Shown in pieces: positions 35,668-43,306 of a DNA stretch of 64,000 bases. Source of the stretch: JAEUMG01 sp046349315 (GTDB taxonomy: Bacteria; Pseudomonadota; Alphaproteobacteria; Rhizobiales; Aestuariivirgaceae); contig JAXMCQ010000004.1 of NCBI GenBank assembly GCA_046349315.1, positions 1 to 64,000 on the forward strand, in the 5' to 3' direction. Numbering within the stretch: position 1 is the first letter of the stretch; every line of letters begins with the position of its first letter. Below the pieces are notes generated by a model. The model saw only the letters and a program-made list of their open reading frames with translations, was not told the origin of the DNA and searched no databases. The position numbers and the translations under genes were made by a program.

Positions 35668-37017
35668 TTAGTTTGCGGTCGTTTCCCCATCCTGGCTGGT
35701 GCCCGCGCCGGCCTTCTCGTCCTTCGGCTTGGCATTGGTCACAACCTTGACGCCATGAAGAAGATCAAGTGCAGCCTTGAGCTGCAGGTCCTTGGTCTTG
35801 TCATCGGGTACATAGGCGGAAGAGCCGCCGCCTTCTTCGCCGCCCGCCTCGTTATTGAGGTGGCCACGCAGACTTGCTTCGCCCTGCGTCGAAGTGTCCT
35901 TGCCCTTGAGCTCCGGCGGCAATTCCTGCTCGATGACGATATCGGCATCGATGCCCTTCGCCTGGATAGAACGGCCCGACGGCGTGTAGTAGCGCGCGGT
36001 GGTGAGGCGCAACGCGCCCTGGCTGCCCAGCGGAATGATCGTCTGCACAGAGCCCTTGCCGAAGGAGCGGGTGCCGATGACCGTCGCCCGCTTATGGTCC
36101 TGCAAAGCGCCGGCGACGATTTCAGAGGCCGAGGCCGAGCCGCCATTGATCAAGATGACCACCGGCTTGCCATCGGAGAGGTCGCCGGCTTGCGCATTGA
36201 AGCGCTGGGTCTCGTCGGCGTTGCGACCGCGGGTCGAGACAACCTCGCCGCGATCGAGGAATGTGTCGGATACCGAGATCGCCTGGTCGAGCAAGCCGCC
36301 CGGATTGTTGCGCAGATCGATCACATAGCCCTTGAGCTTGTTGCCCGACTTCTTCTTGATATCGGTGATCGCCGCTTCCAGACCTTCCTGGGTCTGTTCG
36401 GTGAAGGAGCTGATGCGGATATAGCCGATGTCGTCATTCTCGACATTCGACTTGACCGACTTCACGCGGATGACGTCGCGGGTGACCTTGACGTCGAAGG
36501 GGTCCTTGCCGTCGCGCACGATGGTCAGCGTAATCGGCGTATTGACCTTGCCGCGCATCTTGTCGACCGCTTCGTTCAAGGTCAGGCCCTGAACCTGCTC
36601 GCCGTCGAGCTTGGTGATGAGGTCGTTGGTCATGATGCCGGCGCGCGCGGCCGGCGTGTCGTCGATCGGGGCCACGACCTTGACGACGCCGTTTTCCATC
36701 GTCACTTCGATGCCGAGGCCGCCGAATTCGCCGCGGGTCTGCACCTGCATTTCCTGGAAGCGCTTCGGCGTCATGTAGCTCGAATGCGGATCGAGCGAGG
36801 TCAACATGCCGTTGATCGCCGATTCGATGAGCTTGTCTTCTTCCGGCACCTCGACATAGTCGGAGCGGACGCGATCGAAGACGTCGCCGAAGAGGTTCAG
36901 CTGCTTGTAAGTATCGGCATTGGACGCCGCGGTGGCCGCGTCGAAGGCCTGCCAGGCGACCGTTGCCATCAAGGCTCCGGCAAACATCAATCCGATGGAA
37001 CGCATTTTGCTCGTCAT
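35668..37017 (-). CDS. ctpA: Carboxyl-terminal processing protease CtpA (S41)
   Basis: This protein has 449 residues from the ATG at 37017. An N-terminal signal/anchor is followed by a PDZ domain (about 90-165) and the S41 protease core with GGSASASEI (nucleophile Ser) and SFGKGSVQT (catalytic Lys). The C-terminal 80 residues are Gly/Lys-rich and low in conservation. It degrades or processes periplasmic cell-wall proteins. The GTG at 37029 overlapping envC is another possible start; the ATG has AGGA just upstream. The envC gene precedes it directly, and EnvC-CtpA pairs act together in wall hydrolase control. Confidence 0.92.
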   Translation of the reverse strand: MTSKMRSIGLMFAGALMATVAWQAFDAATAASNADTYKQLNLFGDVFDRVRSDYVEVPEEDKLIESAINGMLTSLDPHSSYMTPKRFQEMQVQTRGEFGGLGIEVTMENGVVKVVAPIDDTPAARAGIMTNDLITKLDGEQVQGLTLNEAVDKMRGKVNTPITLTIVRDGKDPFDVKVTRDVIRVKSVKSNVENDDIGYIRISSFTEQTQEGLEAAITDIKKKSGNKLKGYVIDLRNNPGGLLDQAISVSDTFLDRGEVVSTRGRNADETQRFNAQAGDLSDGKPVVILINGGSASASEIVAGALQDHKRATVIGTRSFGKGSVQTIIPLGSQGALRLTTARYYTPSGRSIQAKGIDADIVIEQELPPELKGKDTSTQGEASLRGHLNNEAGGEEGGGSSAYVPDDKTKDLQLKAALDLLHGVKVVTNAKPKDEKAGAGTSQDGETTAN

Positions 37018-37021
37018 TTTC

Positions 37022-38284
37022 CTATCCACGTGCTTGGGCTAACCCGCCGATCCACCAGGGGGATGAATCGACAGTATCGCCGCCCTTTCGAAACTCAATA
37101 TAGAGTACCGGGCGGTTTTCTTGTACCCGGTCTCCGACCAATGTCCCAGGCGCCGCAGAAGCGCCCATCAAACCTACCGGCTCGCCGGCTCGTACGAATT
37201 CGCCCGTGCCAATACTGATCTTGCCCAATCCTGCCAAGAGCAAATGATAGCCATCGCCGGCATCGAGGATCAAGAGCTCGCCATAGGAGCGAAACGGTCC
37301 GGCAAACTCGACATGCGCATCCGCCGGCGTCACCACCTGGGCGCCAGTGCGGGTTGCGATGAATATGCCCTTGGTCTTGCCGCCAAATCCGTCCTCGTCG
37401 CCGAATTTGCGCAGGATCTGGCCCTGTGAGGGATAGTCAAGGCGGCCGCGATTATCACCAAAAGGTGTTCGCGGCTTGAGCAGGGCTGCTTCCTGCAGAC
37501 GCTTCTTTTCGGCATTTTCCGCCTGCTCGGCAGATTCCTTGGCCTGGCGCTCGCGCTCGGCGGCGAGCGACTGGGCAAGCTGCTGCAATGTCTTGGCTTT
37601 GCCGGCGAGATTTTCGGCGCGGGTTTTCTCCGCATCGAGACGCTGGCCCGCCGCCTCCATCAGAAGCTTCTTGCGCGATTGCAGCCCGGTCAATTCCTGC
37701 TGCGCCAAGGTCAGGCGATCAAGATTGTCGCGAATATTCTGGCGCTCGACCTCGGTGGCCGCGCGCACACTGCGCAGACGTTCGAGCTGGTCGGCAAGGG
37801 CGGTGGCTTCCTGCTTCAATTCCGGAACAACGGTTCCTAGCAGCATCGCACCGCGCAACGCGCTCAAGATATCACCCGGCTCGACAACGAGTGCGGGCGG
37901 GGGATTATGTTCGAGACGCTGCAAGCCGGCCAGCAATTCGGAGAGCACGTCCTCCTTGGCGGCCAGATCGGCGCTGATCTTGTCTTCCTCGGCCTTAAGT
38001 TCGGCAATGCGCTGCTCGGCCGAGATGATGGCGCGCTCACGGACCTGGATGCCATTGGCGATGGCGATAAGACGGGTGGAAAGTGATTCGGCTTCGCGGG
38101 CGATCTCTTCAATCTCGCCGGCAATCTCGGTTTGGCGGGCTTGCGAATTCTCAATCTGGCGCTGAATTGCGCCGATCTCCTCGGTATTCGCCGGATCCTC
38201 GCCCAGTGCGTAGGTTGTGGTCATGCTCGTCACGGCGCCGGCCAGAGCCAAGGCGCGAAGGCTTATTGTAACGAAATCGACCAT
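37022..38284 (-). CDS. envC: Murein hydrolase activator EnvC-like (degenerate M23)
   Basis: This 420-residue protein has a signal peptide (cleavage after about residue 28), a long coiled coil (about 35-270, rich in Glu/Gln/Arg) and a C-terminal LytM/M23 domain. The metal-binding histidine and aspartate of active M23 enzymes are missing: the first motif reads KGIFIATRTG rather than HxGxD. This is the hallmark of EnvC/NlpD-type activators of amidases during division. It lies directly upstream of ctpA and downstream of rlmH. Confidence 0.88.
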   Translation of the reverse strand: MVDFVTISLRALALAGAVTSMTTTYALGEDPANTEEIGAIQRQIENSQARQTEIAGEIEEIAREAESLSTRLIAIANGIQVRERAIISAEQRIAELKAEEDKISADLAAKEDVLSELLAGLQRLEHNPPPALVVEPGDILSALRGAMLLGTVVPELKQEATALADQLERLRSVRAATEVERQNIRDNLDRLTLAQQELTGLQSRKKLLMEAAGQRLDAEKTRAENLAGKAKTLQQLAQSLAAERERQAKESAEQAENAEKKRLQEAALLKPRTPFGDNRGRLDYPSQGQILRKFGDEDGFGGKTKGIFIATRTGAQVVTPADAHVEFAGPFRSYGELLILDAGDGYHLLLAGLGKISIGTGEFVRAGEPVGLMGASAAPGTLVGDRVQENRPVLYIEFRKGGDTVDSSPWWIGGLAQARG

Positions 38285-38338
38285 GGTCGCTGGCTCTACG
38301 GGTCGGCGATGTCCAAATTGCGGCCCGGCGGTGACGAG

Positions 38339-38821
38339 TCAGGGCCGGTGATAGGGATGATTAACCATAATCGTCACTGCCCGGTAAATCTGCTCGGCGA
38401 GCATGATTCGAACCAGCCGATGCGGCCAGGTCATCGGCCCTAGGGAAAGGACGAAATTGGCAGAAACGCGGGTCGACGGGGCATGGCCGTCGGGCCCGCC
38501 AATCAGAAAGGCGAGTTCGCCGGCGCCGCCGTCCATCTCGCGGCGCAACAGTGCTGCGAAATCAGTGCTCTTTAATGTGCGCCCGGTCTCATCGAGAACG
38601 ATCTGGAAGCAGTGAGGATCGAGAGTTCCAGACAGGGCCTTGGCCTCTGCCTCGCGTCGGCGCCCGGCGTCATCGAAGCCTGATTCTGGGAAGTCGCGGA
38701 CGTCGAGCGTGGTAATCCCGCAAGTGCGGCCCAAGGATCGGGTGCGGGTGAGGTAGTCGTCGCACAATTCTTTCTCAGGACCGGCCTTCATTCGGCCGAT
38801 CGCGAGAATCGTCATTTTCAT
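38339..38821 (-). CDS. rlmH: 23S rRNA (pseudouridine1915-N3)-methyltransferase RlmH
   Basis: This 160-residue SPOUT methyltransferase has the SAM-binding trefoil knot with FLIGGPDGH and LSLGPMTWPH and ends in NHPYHRP, as the family does. It methylates pseudouridine 1915 in helix 69 of the 50S subunit in assembled ribosomes. It follows rsfS by 16 bases, a conserved pairing. Confidence 0.94.
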   Translation of the reverse strand: MKMTILAIGRMKAGPEKELCDDYLTRTRSLGRTCGITTLDVRDFPESGFDDAGRRREAEAKALSGTLDPHCFQIVLDETGRTLKSTDFAALLRREMDGGAGELAFLIGGPDGHAPSTRVSANFVLSLGPMTWPHRLVRIMLAEQIYRAVTIMVNHPYHRP

Positions 38822-38837
38822 GACGTTTACGTCAAGG

Positions 38838-39254
38838 TCAAGATGCCATCAGCTCGTCCGGCGCCCGGTCTGACCACAATTTCTCGATATTGTAGAAACT
38901 GCGAACTTCAGGGCGGAAAATATGGACGATGACATCGCCGGCATCGACCAGAACCCAATCGGCATGGGGCAGGCCTTCGATCTTGAGATCATGCTGGCCG
39001 GCCTCCTTGAGCTTGACCGCCAGTTGATCGGCGATCGCGCCGACATGCCGGTTCGAACGGCCGGAGGCAATAACCATCCGGTCCGCAAGAGCGGCCTTGC
39101 CGTGGAGATCTATGGTGACGATGTTCTCCGCCTTGGCGTCTTCAAGCTGGGCGAGAACGGTTTTGAGGAGCGGGGCCTCCTTCGCGCGCTTTGGCGCAGC
39201 AGAAGCCTTCGCCGCGCGTTTAGGCGCAGCGGTTTTCTTCGCTTGTACTGTCAG
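38838..39254 (-). CDS. rsfS: Ribosomal silencing factor RsfS, apparent CTG start
   Basis: The conserved domain TVLAQLEDAKAENIVTID through SGRSNRHVGAIAD is complete only if translation begins upstream of the single in-frame ATG at 39077. That ATG lies in the middle of the domain (DRMVIASGR). Reading upstream, the frame stays open to a TAA at 39258-39260. The only start-like codon is CTG at 39252-39254, with AGGA eight bases before it. This gives 138 residues with an Ala/Lys-rich N-terminus. RsfS binds uL14 and blocks subunit joining in starvation. The nadD gene, its usual upstream partner, is absent here. Confidence 0.82.
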   Translation of the reverse strand: MTVQAKKTAAPKRAAKASAAPKRAKEAPLLKTVLAQLEDAKAENIVTIDLHGKAALADRMVIASGRSNRHVGAIADQLAVKLKEAGQHDLKIEGLPHADWVLVDAGDVIVHIFRPEVRSFYNIEKLWSDRAPDELMAS

Positions 39255-39359
39255 GGTTTATGTCCTCTCGTGACGGGCAGATCTTCATCAAGACTGCTTG
39301 CATCCCTTGCGGGGTCCGAACAAAGACAGAATAGGGATTCGCGCTGTCACCTTCAAGGT

Positions 39360-39818
39360 CTAACTGGCCTTGCGAAACCCCGACCAGGCAAGCCCCGCCA
39401 AGGCGAAAGAGATCACTGCATTCCAGCCGGCAAGTGACAAGCCGAAGATGCGCAGGGCGGCCTGCTCGCAGGTGACGACCGGATCATTGGTGAGATCGGG
39501 CAGCACGCTGTTGCCGCTGAGGCTTCCGCCGCAGGTGGAAGGGCCTTTCCACCAGCCCCATTCGACCCCTGAATGGAAGACTCCGAAAACGCCGCTACCA
39601 AGCCAAATGAGGCCGAGTAGGGCCAAGCCCCAGCTCGCAATTTCCGGTTTCTTATCAGATAGATACCAGACGATCGCGGCAATCGGTATGGCCGCGTAGT
39701 AGGCCCAGCGCTGCATCAGGCAAAGCGGGCATGGGTCGTAGCCCGCATACTGGAAAATCCACGCACCGACGATGGTGAGAAGGGCGACGATGAAAATGGC
39801 AAAAGCGGCATTGCGCAT
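39360..39818 (-). CDS. dsbB: Disulphide bond formation protein DsbB
   Basis: This 152-residue four-helix inner-membrane quinone reductase re-oxidises DsbA. The first periplasmic cysteine pair is C30-PL-C33 (DPCPLCLMQRW) and the second pair lies in STCGG and VTCEQ (about residues 96 and 117). Length and spacing fit the short rhizobial DsbB. No dsbA is nearby. It begins 14 bases after the yqaA-like gene. Confidence 0.9.
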   Translation of the reverse strand: MRNAAFAIFIVALLTIVGAWIFQYAGYDPCPLCLMQRWAYYAAIPIAAIVWYLSDKKPEIASWGLALLGLIWLGSGVFGVFHSGVEWGWWKGPSTCGGSLSGNSVLPDLTNDPVVTCEQAALRIFGLSLAGWNAVISFALAGLAWSGFRKAS

Positions 39819-39832
39819 GGAAACTCATCCGA

Positions 39833-40489
39833 TCAGCAGGCGGTAAGGCCGGAGCCCGAGAGATACTTCAAAACAAAATAGAGCGCGATGAGAAGCGCTG
39901 CCGCAGCAATGGCGATCTGGGTCAGGCGGGTTTCGATGAAATGGCGAATCACCTCGCCCCAGCGCCGTAAGGCCCAGGCCAGCGCGAAAAACCGGGCGCC
40001 CCTGGCGATGATACAGGAGATCACGAAGAAGACGAAGCTCACCTGCGCCACGCCGGCCAGAATGGTCACGACCTTGATCGGCGGCAGATGCGCAAGGCCG
40101 GATGTGACGAGGAGCAGCATGAGCGTGTCCTCGCCGGTGCAGGCGCGCAATTGCTCGAATTCGGCAAGCTTGCCGTAAAAGGCGAGAATCGGCTTTGCCA
40201 CCGCTTCATAGGCGAGTGCGCCGAGGAGGTAGCCGGCAATGCCGCCCAGCGTCGACGCGACTGTCGCGACGAGCGCGTAGCGCCAGGCGCGTTCGGGCCT
40301 CGCAAGCACCATGGGCAGGAACAGAACGTCCGCCGGCACAAGGAAGACCGAGCTTTCGATGAAGGCGATGATCGCAAGCCAGACTTCGGCGGTCTTCCGC
40401 GCTGCAAGCGACAGGGTCCAGTCGTAGAGTTTTCTCAGCATCAAGCGCCGGTTAGCAGCGACCGAAGCGGATTCCAACCGTTCAATCAT
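39833..40489 (-). CDS. YqaA-family membrane protein (DedA/VTT-like)
   Basis: This protein has about 218 residues, five to six membrane helices and the VTT/SNARE-associated fold. Characteristic blocks are WLAIIAFIESSVFLVPADVL, GGIAGYLLGALAYE and ARGARFFALAWALRRWG. Such proteins are thought to move lipids or maintain membrane potential, but the function is not settled. The ATG at 40489 overlaps arfB by 8 bases; an internal ATG at 40441 gives the usual family start MLRKLYDW and is a fair alternative. Confidence 0.85.
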   Translation of the reverse strand: MIERLESASVAANRRLMLRKLYDWTLSLAARKTAEVWLAIIAFIESSVFLVPADVLFLPMVLARPERAWRYALVATVASTLGGIAGYLLGALAYEAVAKPILAFYGKLAEFEQLRACTGEDTLMLLLVTSGLAHLPPIKVVTILAGVAQVSFVFFVISCIIARGARFFALAWALRRWGEVIRHFIETRLTQIAIAAAALLIALYFVLKYLSGSGLTAC

Positions 40490-40904
40490 GAAAGGGCTTT
40501 GCGCGGCGCAAGGATTTGGTGCGCGAATGCCGCGCCTTGGCATCGAGCCGCCGCGTTTTTGAGGCCTTGGTCGGGCGCGTGGCGATGCGCCGGCGCGGCC
40601 GCTGCGCCGCCTCTCTCAAAAGTGCGACAAGTTTCTCTATCGCATCAGCGCGGTTGCGCTCCTGAGAACGGGTTTTTTGTGAGGTGATGATGAGCCAGCC
40701 GGCGTCGGTCAATTGCCGGCCGGCAACAATGCCCAGTCTTGCACGCATGTCATCTGGCAGTGCAAGTTTTGAAGTATCGAGTCGCAACTCAACAGCAGTC
40801 GAGACCTTGTTGACATTCTGGCCGCCCGGGCCTGAGGCGCGCATGAAGCTCTCTTCAACGTCGCGCGGATCGAGCATGAGGAACGGCGCGATGCGGATCA
40901 TCAT
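40482..40904 (-). CDS. arfB: Alternative ribosome-rescue factor ArfB (peptidyl-tRNA hydrolase)
   Basis: This 140-residue release-factor-like hydrolase has the GGQ motif at 27-29 in SGPGGQNVNKV and a basic disordered tail (RRIATRPTKASKTRR onward) that enters the mRNA channel of stalled ribosomes. Cytoplasmic. It overlaps the GST gene by 4 bases upstream and the yqaA-like gene downstream, so the three are coupled. Confidence 0.92.
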   Translation of the reverse strand: MMIRIAPFLMLDPRDVEESFMRASGPGGQNVNKVSTAVELRLDTSKLALPDDMRARLGIVAGRQLTDAGWLIITSQKTRSQERNRADAIEKLVALLREAAQRPRRRIATRPTKASKTRRLDAKARHSRTKSLRRAKPFHD

Positions 40905-41539
40905 TCATCCGGAAAATTGCGCCGCCAGATGGGCGCAAGCCGCGGCAGCGTATCGCCGGCAAGGGCGATCGCCGTCAATCTCGGCGCATTGGCGGCAAAC
41001 CACAAGCGCTGCGGGCGCCAGCGCGTCATGGCGCATATATAGATGTCGAGTGCCGAGAAGCGCTCGCCGAGAAACCACGGCGCTCCGGCATGGTCCTCGA
41101 CGATGCGCCATAATTTCTGCGCGTAGGCATCAACCGCGGCACGATAGCTTTCTCGCGCTTCTTCCAGTGGAACGAAACGGCCGGGAACGTCGGCGAAGGT
41201 GAAGGTCGGATAGATATTGGTCACGATGAAGACGAGCCAGCGCAGGAAATTGGCGCGCTCGCGATCCTGCGCCGCCGGCACAAGGTCGTGCCGGCCGGTG
41301 ATATCGGCGAGATAGAGCGTGATGGCGGCGCTCTCGGTCATGACCGCGCCGTCCGGCAGTATCAGCACGGGCACTTGGGAGAGAGGATTCAGCCGGGCGA
41401 GGTCGTCGCGCGCCTCGGAGGAAGCGAAGACATCGCCTGCTTCGGCATTCTCGTAATCAAGGCCGTACCAGGCGAGCTGCGCCTCGACCAGCACCGAACC
41501 CCAGCCGGGATTGCCATAGAGCCTGTACACGTGCCGCAC
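40901..41539 (-). CDS. Glutathione S-transferase family protein
   Basis: This 212-residue protein has an N-terminal thioredoxin-like half with the cis-proline region QVPVLILPDGAVMTESAAI, which binds glutathione, and a C-terminal helical half with GERFSALDIYICAM (the N-capping box). The first active-site residue is probably in YGNPGWGS. The substrate is unknown. It is translationally coupled to arfB. Confidence 0.85.
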   Translation of the reverse strand: MRHVYRLYGNPGWGSVLVEAQLAWYGLDYENAEAGDVFASSEARDDLARLNPLSQVPVLILPDGAVMTESAAITLYLADITGRHDLVPAAQDRERANFLRWLVFIVTNIYPTFTFADVPGRFVPLEEARESYRAAVDAYAQKLWRIVEDHAGAPWFLGERFSALDIYICAMTRWRPQRLWFAANAPRLTAIALAGDTLPRLAPIWRRNFPDE

Positions 41540-41633
41540 CCTCGCTGCTTTTTCGCGAATCGTCCCTGTCGGAGGCTTAGTCCCTTTCCGGTTGACGGCG
41601 CAACAGCACTCCCTTAATCGCCTGCCCCGGTGC

Positions 41634-41719
41634 GCCTCTGTGGCGGAATGGTAGACGCGGCAGACTCAAAATCTGTTGTTCGCAAGGACGTGGGGGTTCG
41701 AGTCCCTCCAGGGGCACCA
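41634..41719 (+). tRNA. tRNA-Leu (anticodon CAA)
   Basis: This 86-base tRNA includes the encoded CCA end. The acceptor GCCTCTG pairs with CAGGGGC, the anticodon arm is GCAGA-CTCAAAA-TCTGT giving anticodon CAA, and a long class II variable arm follows. The T arm has GGTTCGAGTCC. A direct repeat begins seven bases after its 3' end, so the gene marks the left edge of a possible insertion. Confidence 0.95.
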
Positions 41720-41725
41720 GAATCT

Positions 41726-41784
41726 CTAGCCGGGATACCACACCTTGCGGGGATCCTCGGGCGAGCGCTTGTAATTCCAGGCAG
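41726..41784. repeat. Left copy of a 59-bp perfect direct repeat (epimerase 3'-end fragment)
   Basis: These 59 bases are identical to 45013-45071, the last codons and stop of the SDR epimerase gene. On the minus strand they still encode its C-terminus (WNYKRSPEDPRKVWYPG and stop) but have no upstream gene attached. The two copies lie 3287 bases apart in the same orientation and bracket the accessory segment. Confidence 0.92.
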
Positions 41785-41838
41785 AGTAGTGAGGCCCGGT
41801 CGCCGTCACTACCGTGGCTATGACTTGGCAATCTCCCT

Positions 41839-42144
41839 TCAGTGCTCTTGAAAGAACGTCTCCAGCGGCTCGACTTCGTCAGCATTGAAGCCAAGGCCTA
41901 TCAACGCGCCTTGCAGAATCCGCTCTTCCCGCTCACGCTGCTTGCCCCGATCGCGCGAAAGATCGAATGTGCAATTGGTGCGCCGAGTTGCGATCAGGCG
42001 CGAGAGCATGGCAAAGTCGCCGATCGTGTCCTCAAGTGGGCCGAGAATATCGCGATAGGTGAGCGTCGGCGGCCCCGGCTGTTCGTCCGGTTCCGACTCT
42101 TCCGACTTGTTATCGCGGAGCGCCTTTAAAACCCGTTCGGCCAC
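41839..42144 (-). CDS. Hypothetical protein, 101 aa
   Basis: This unrecognised acidic/charged protein starts with GTG at 42144. The N-terminal third is rich in Lys, Glu and Pro (SEESEPDEQPGPP); the rest is predicted helical, with RDILGPLEDTIGDFAMLSRLIA and an Arg/Glu-rich helix (DRGKQREREERIL). It has no signal peptide or membrane span. The ribosome site is weak. It lies 81 bases downstream of the Ser/Gly-rich gene on the same strand and could be co-transcribed. Confidence 0.5.
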   Translation of the reverse strand: MAERVLKALRDNKSEESEPDEQPGPPTLTYRDILGPLEDTIGDFAMLSRLIATRRTNCTFDLSRDRGKQREREERILQGALIGLGFNADEVEPLETFFQEH

Positions 42145-42225
42145 AACCGGACCCGCAGAGGTCCCTAAGCTCTGTCCGGACGTACCTTATGCTCTCGAAC
42201 TTCCGGAGCCGCCCGAAGTACCCGA

Positions 42226-42819
42226 TCAGAACTGGCCCGACGAACCGGAGCTGGCGCCAGACGAGCCGGACGAGCTCTCGCCAGATGAGCCTGACGTCCC
42301 CGAGCTCTCACCCGATGTTCCCGATGTGCCGGAGCTCTGGCCAGATGCTCCAGAGCTGGCGCCAGACGAGCCGGACGAGCTCTCGCCAGATGAGCCTGAC
42401 GTCCCCGAGCTCTCACCCGATGTTCCCGATGTGCCGGAACTCTGGCCAGATGCTCCAGAGCTCGCGCCAGACGAGCCGGAGGAGCTCGCGCCTGATGAGC
42501 CCGAAGAACCGGACGTTCCCGAACTGCCGGAACTCGGTTGCCCTGAAGACCCGTGATTGGCTCTGAGGCGTCCGATAAGGTCAATAACCTTGGCTCTCAG
42601 CTCGCGCGGTGGGATAGAAGGCTTGGGCTGCTGGCCCGCCAAAAGATTAGTCGAGACGATCGTGCCGCCGGCAACGAGAGCAAGTGCTAAAATCGATGCA
42701 CGGCGGCGGAGCTTCGAAATCTTCAGCAGACCTCTCCAACAATACGACCTCAGCGTGGGCTTTGGGGTATTCGCCGGTCGGAGGGCGACTGTTGCCTGGT
42801 TATCATCTTCTTTGCTCAC
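42226..42819 (-). CDS. Membrane-anchored Ser/Gly-rich repeat protein
   Basis: This protein has 197 residues from the GTG at 42819, with AGAGGA upstream. A basic cytoplasmic N-terminus (residues 1-41, ending LRRRAS) precedes one helix (about 42-62) and a short segment with PPRELRAKVIDLIGRLR. From residue 89 to the end the chain is almost only Ser, Gly, Thr and Ala with regular Glu and Gln, in a 35-residue repeat encoded by 105-bp tandem units. The tail would be extracellular or periplasmic and unstructured. Both the opposite strand and a third frame are also open because of the repeat. The function is unknown. Confidence 0.6.
   Translation of the reverse strand: MSKEDDNQATVALRPANTPKPTLRSYCWRGLLKISKLRRRASILALALVAGGTIVSTNLLAGQQPKPSIPPRELRAKVIDLIGRLRANHGSSGQPSSGSSGTSGSSGSSGASSSGSSGASSGASGQSSGTSGTSGESSGTSGSSGESSSGSSGASSGASGQSSGTSGTSGESSGTSGSSGESSSGSSGASSGSSGQF
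42249..42480. repeat. 105-bp tandem repeat, about 2.2 copies
   Basis: Units begin at 42249 and 42354, with a partial third at 42459. The two full units differ at one position (GGAGCTCTGG against GGAACTCTGG), so the duplication is recent. Each unit encodes 35 residues of the Ser/Gly-rich protein on the minus strand. Confidence 0.92.
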
Positions 42820-42947
42820 TTGGCTGTTCCTCTTCGGCTGCGAGTATCGTTATCGTCTAGCTCAACAGCCTTCTCCGATGCCTAGACGCTCGCTTCGACT
42901 TGGCTGTGACCTACTACATGAACTCCTGAGCGAACGTCCCAAGCAGG

Positions 42948-43166
42948 TCACCAGTTGGGATCGCGACCTTCGAGGTCTTCGCCTGGAACAACTGGCGGCT
43001 CGCGCCGGAGGTTCGTAAAGGGATCCACACAGCTTAAATTGAAACCATCGCCCCAAAGCTCCGCGATTGCCGCCAGCGACGCTCCTATGCCGACTCTTGG
43101 AATGGGCAGCCGCGGCAGGCCAAGTTTACGGACGGTGATCGGGGCAATGGTGGTGATGTCGGTCAT
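42948..43166 (-). CDS. Small peptide, 72 aa, ending LEGRDPNW
   Basis: This short protein begins at the ATG at 43166, six bases after AGGAG. An upstream ATG at 43196 is less well placed. It has a hydrophobic centre (LPIPRVGIGASLAAIAELWG), one cysteine, and a charged Pro-rich tail with REPPVVPGEDLEGRDPNW. No cleavable signal sequence is evident. Its layout (hydrophobic core plus conserved-looking C-terminal tail) recalls precursor or partner peptides, but no modification enzyme is nearby. It is divergent from the winged-helix/TPR regulator, which may control it. The function is unknown. Confidence 0.6.
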   Translation of the reverse strand: MTDITTIAPITVRKLGLPRLPIPRVGIGASLAAIAELWGDGFNLSCVDPFTNLRREPPVVPGEDLEGRDPNW

Positions 43167-43306
43167 GGCGTGCTCCTGTAAATTTGAGAATGGCACCGCT
43201 TATCGGCCATGTCCTTGGTGCGGACCTGAAGTTTTCTGAAGTATTCTGAAGTTCGCTTTCGAGAACGTTTCGGTTATCGTGTGCATCGAGGATGGGAGCA
43301 TGCTAG

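Noticed and set aside
42249..42480. CRISPR array
   Set aside because: The units are contiguous 105-bp tandem copies without spacers, and no cas gene is present.
42059..42556. Acidic Pro/Asp/Glu repeat protein on the plus strand
   Set aside because: It is open because of the 105-bp repeat; it lacks a ribosome site or anchor, while the minus-strand frame has both. Kept only as a caution.
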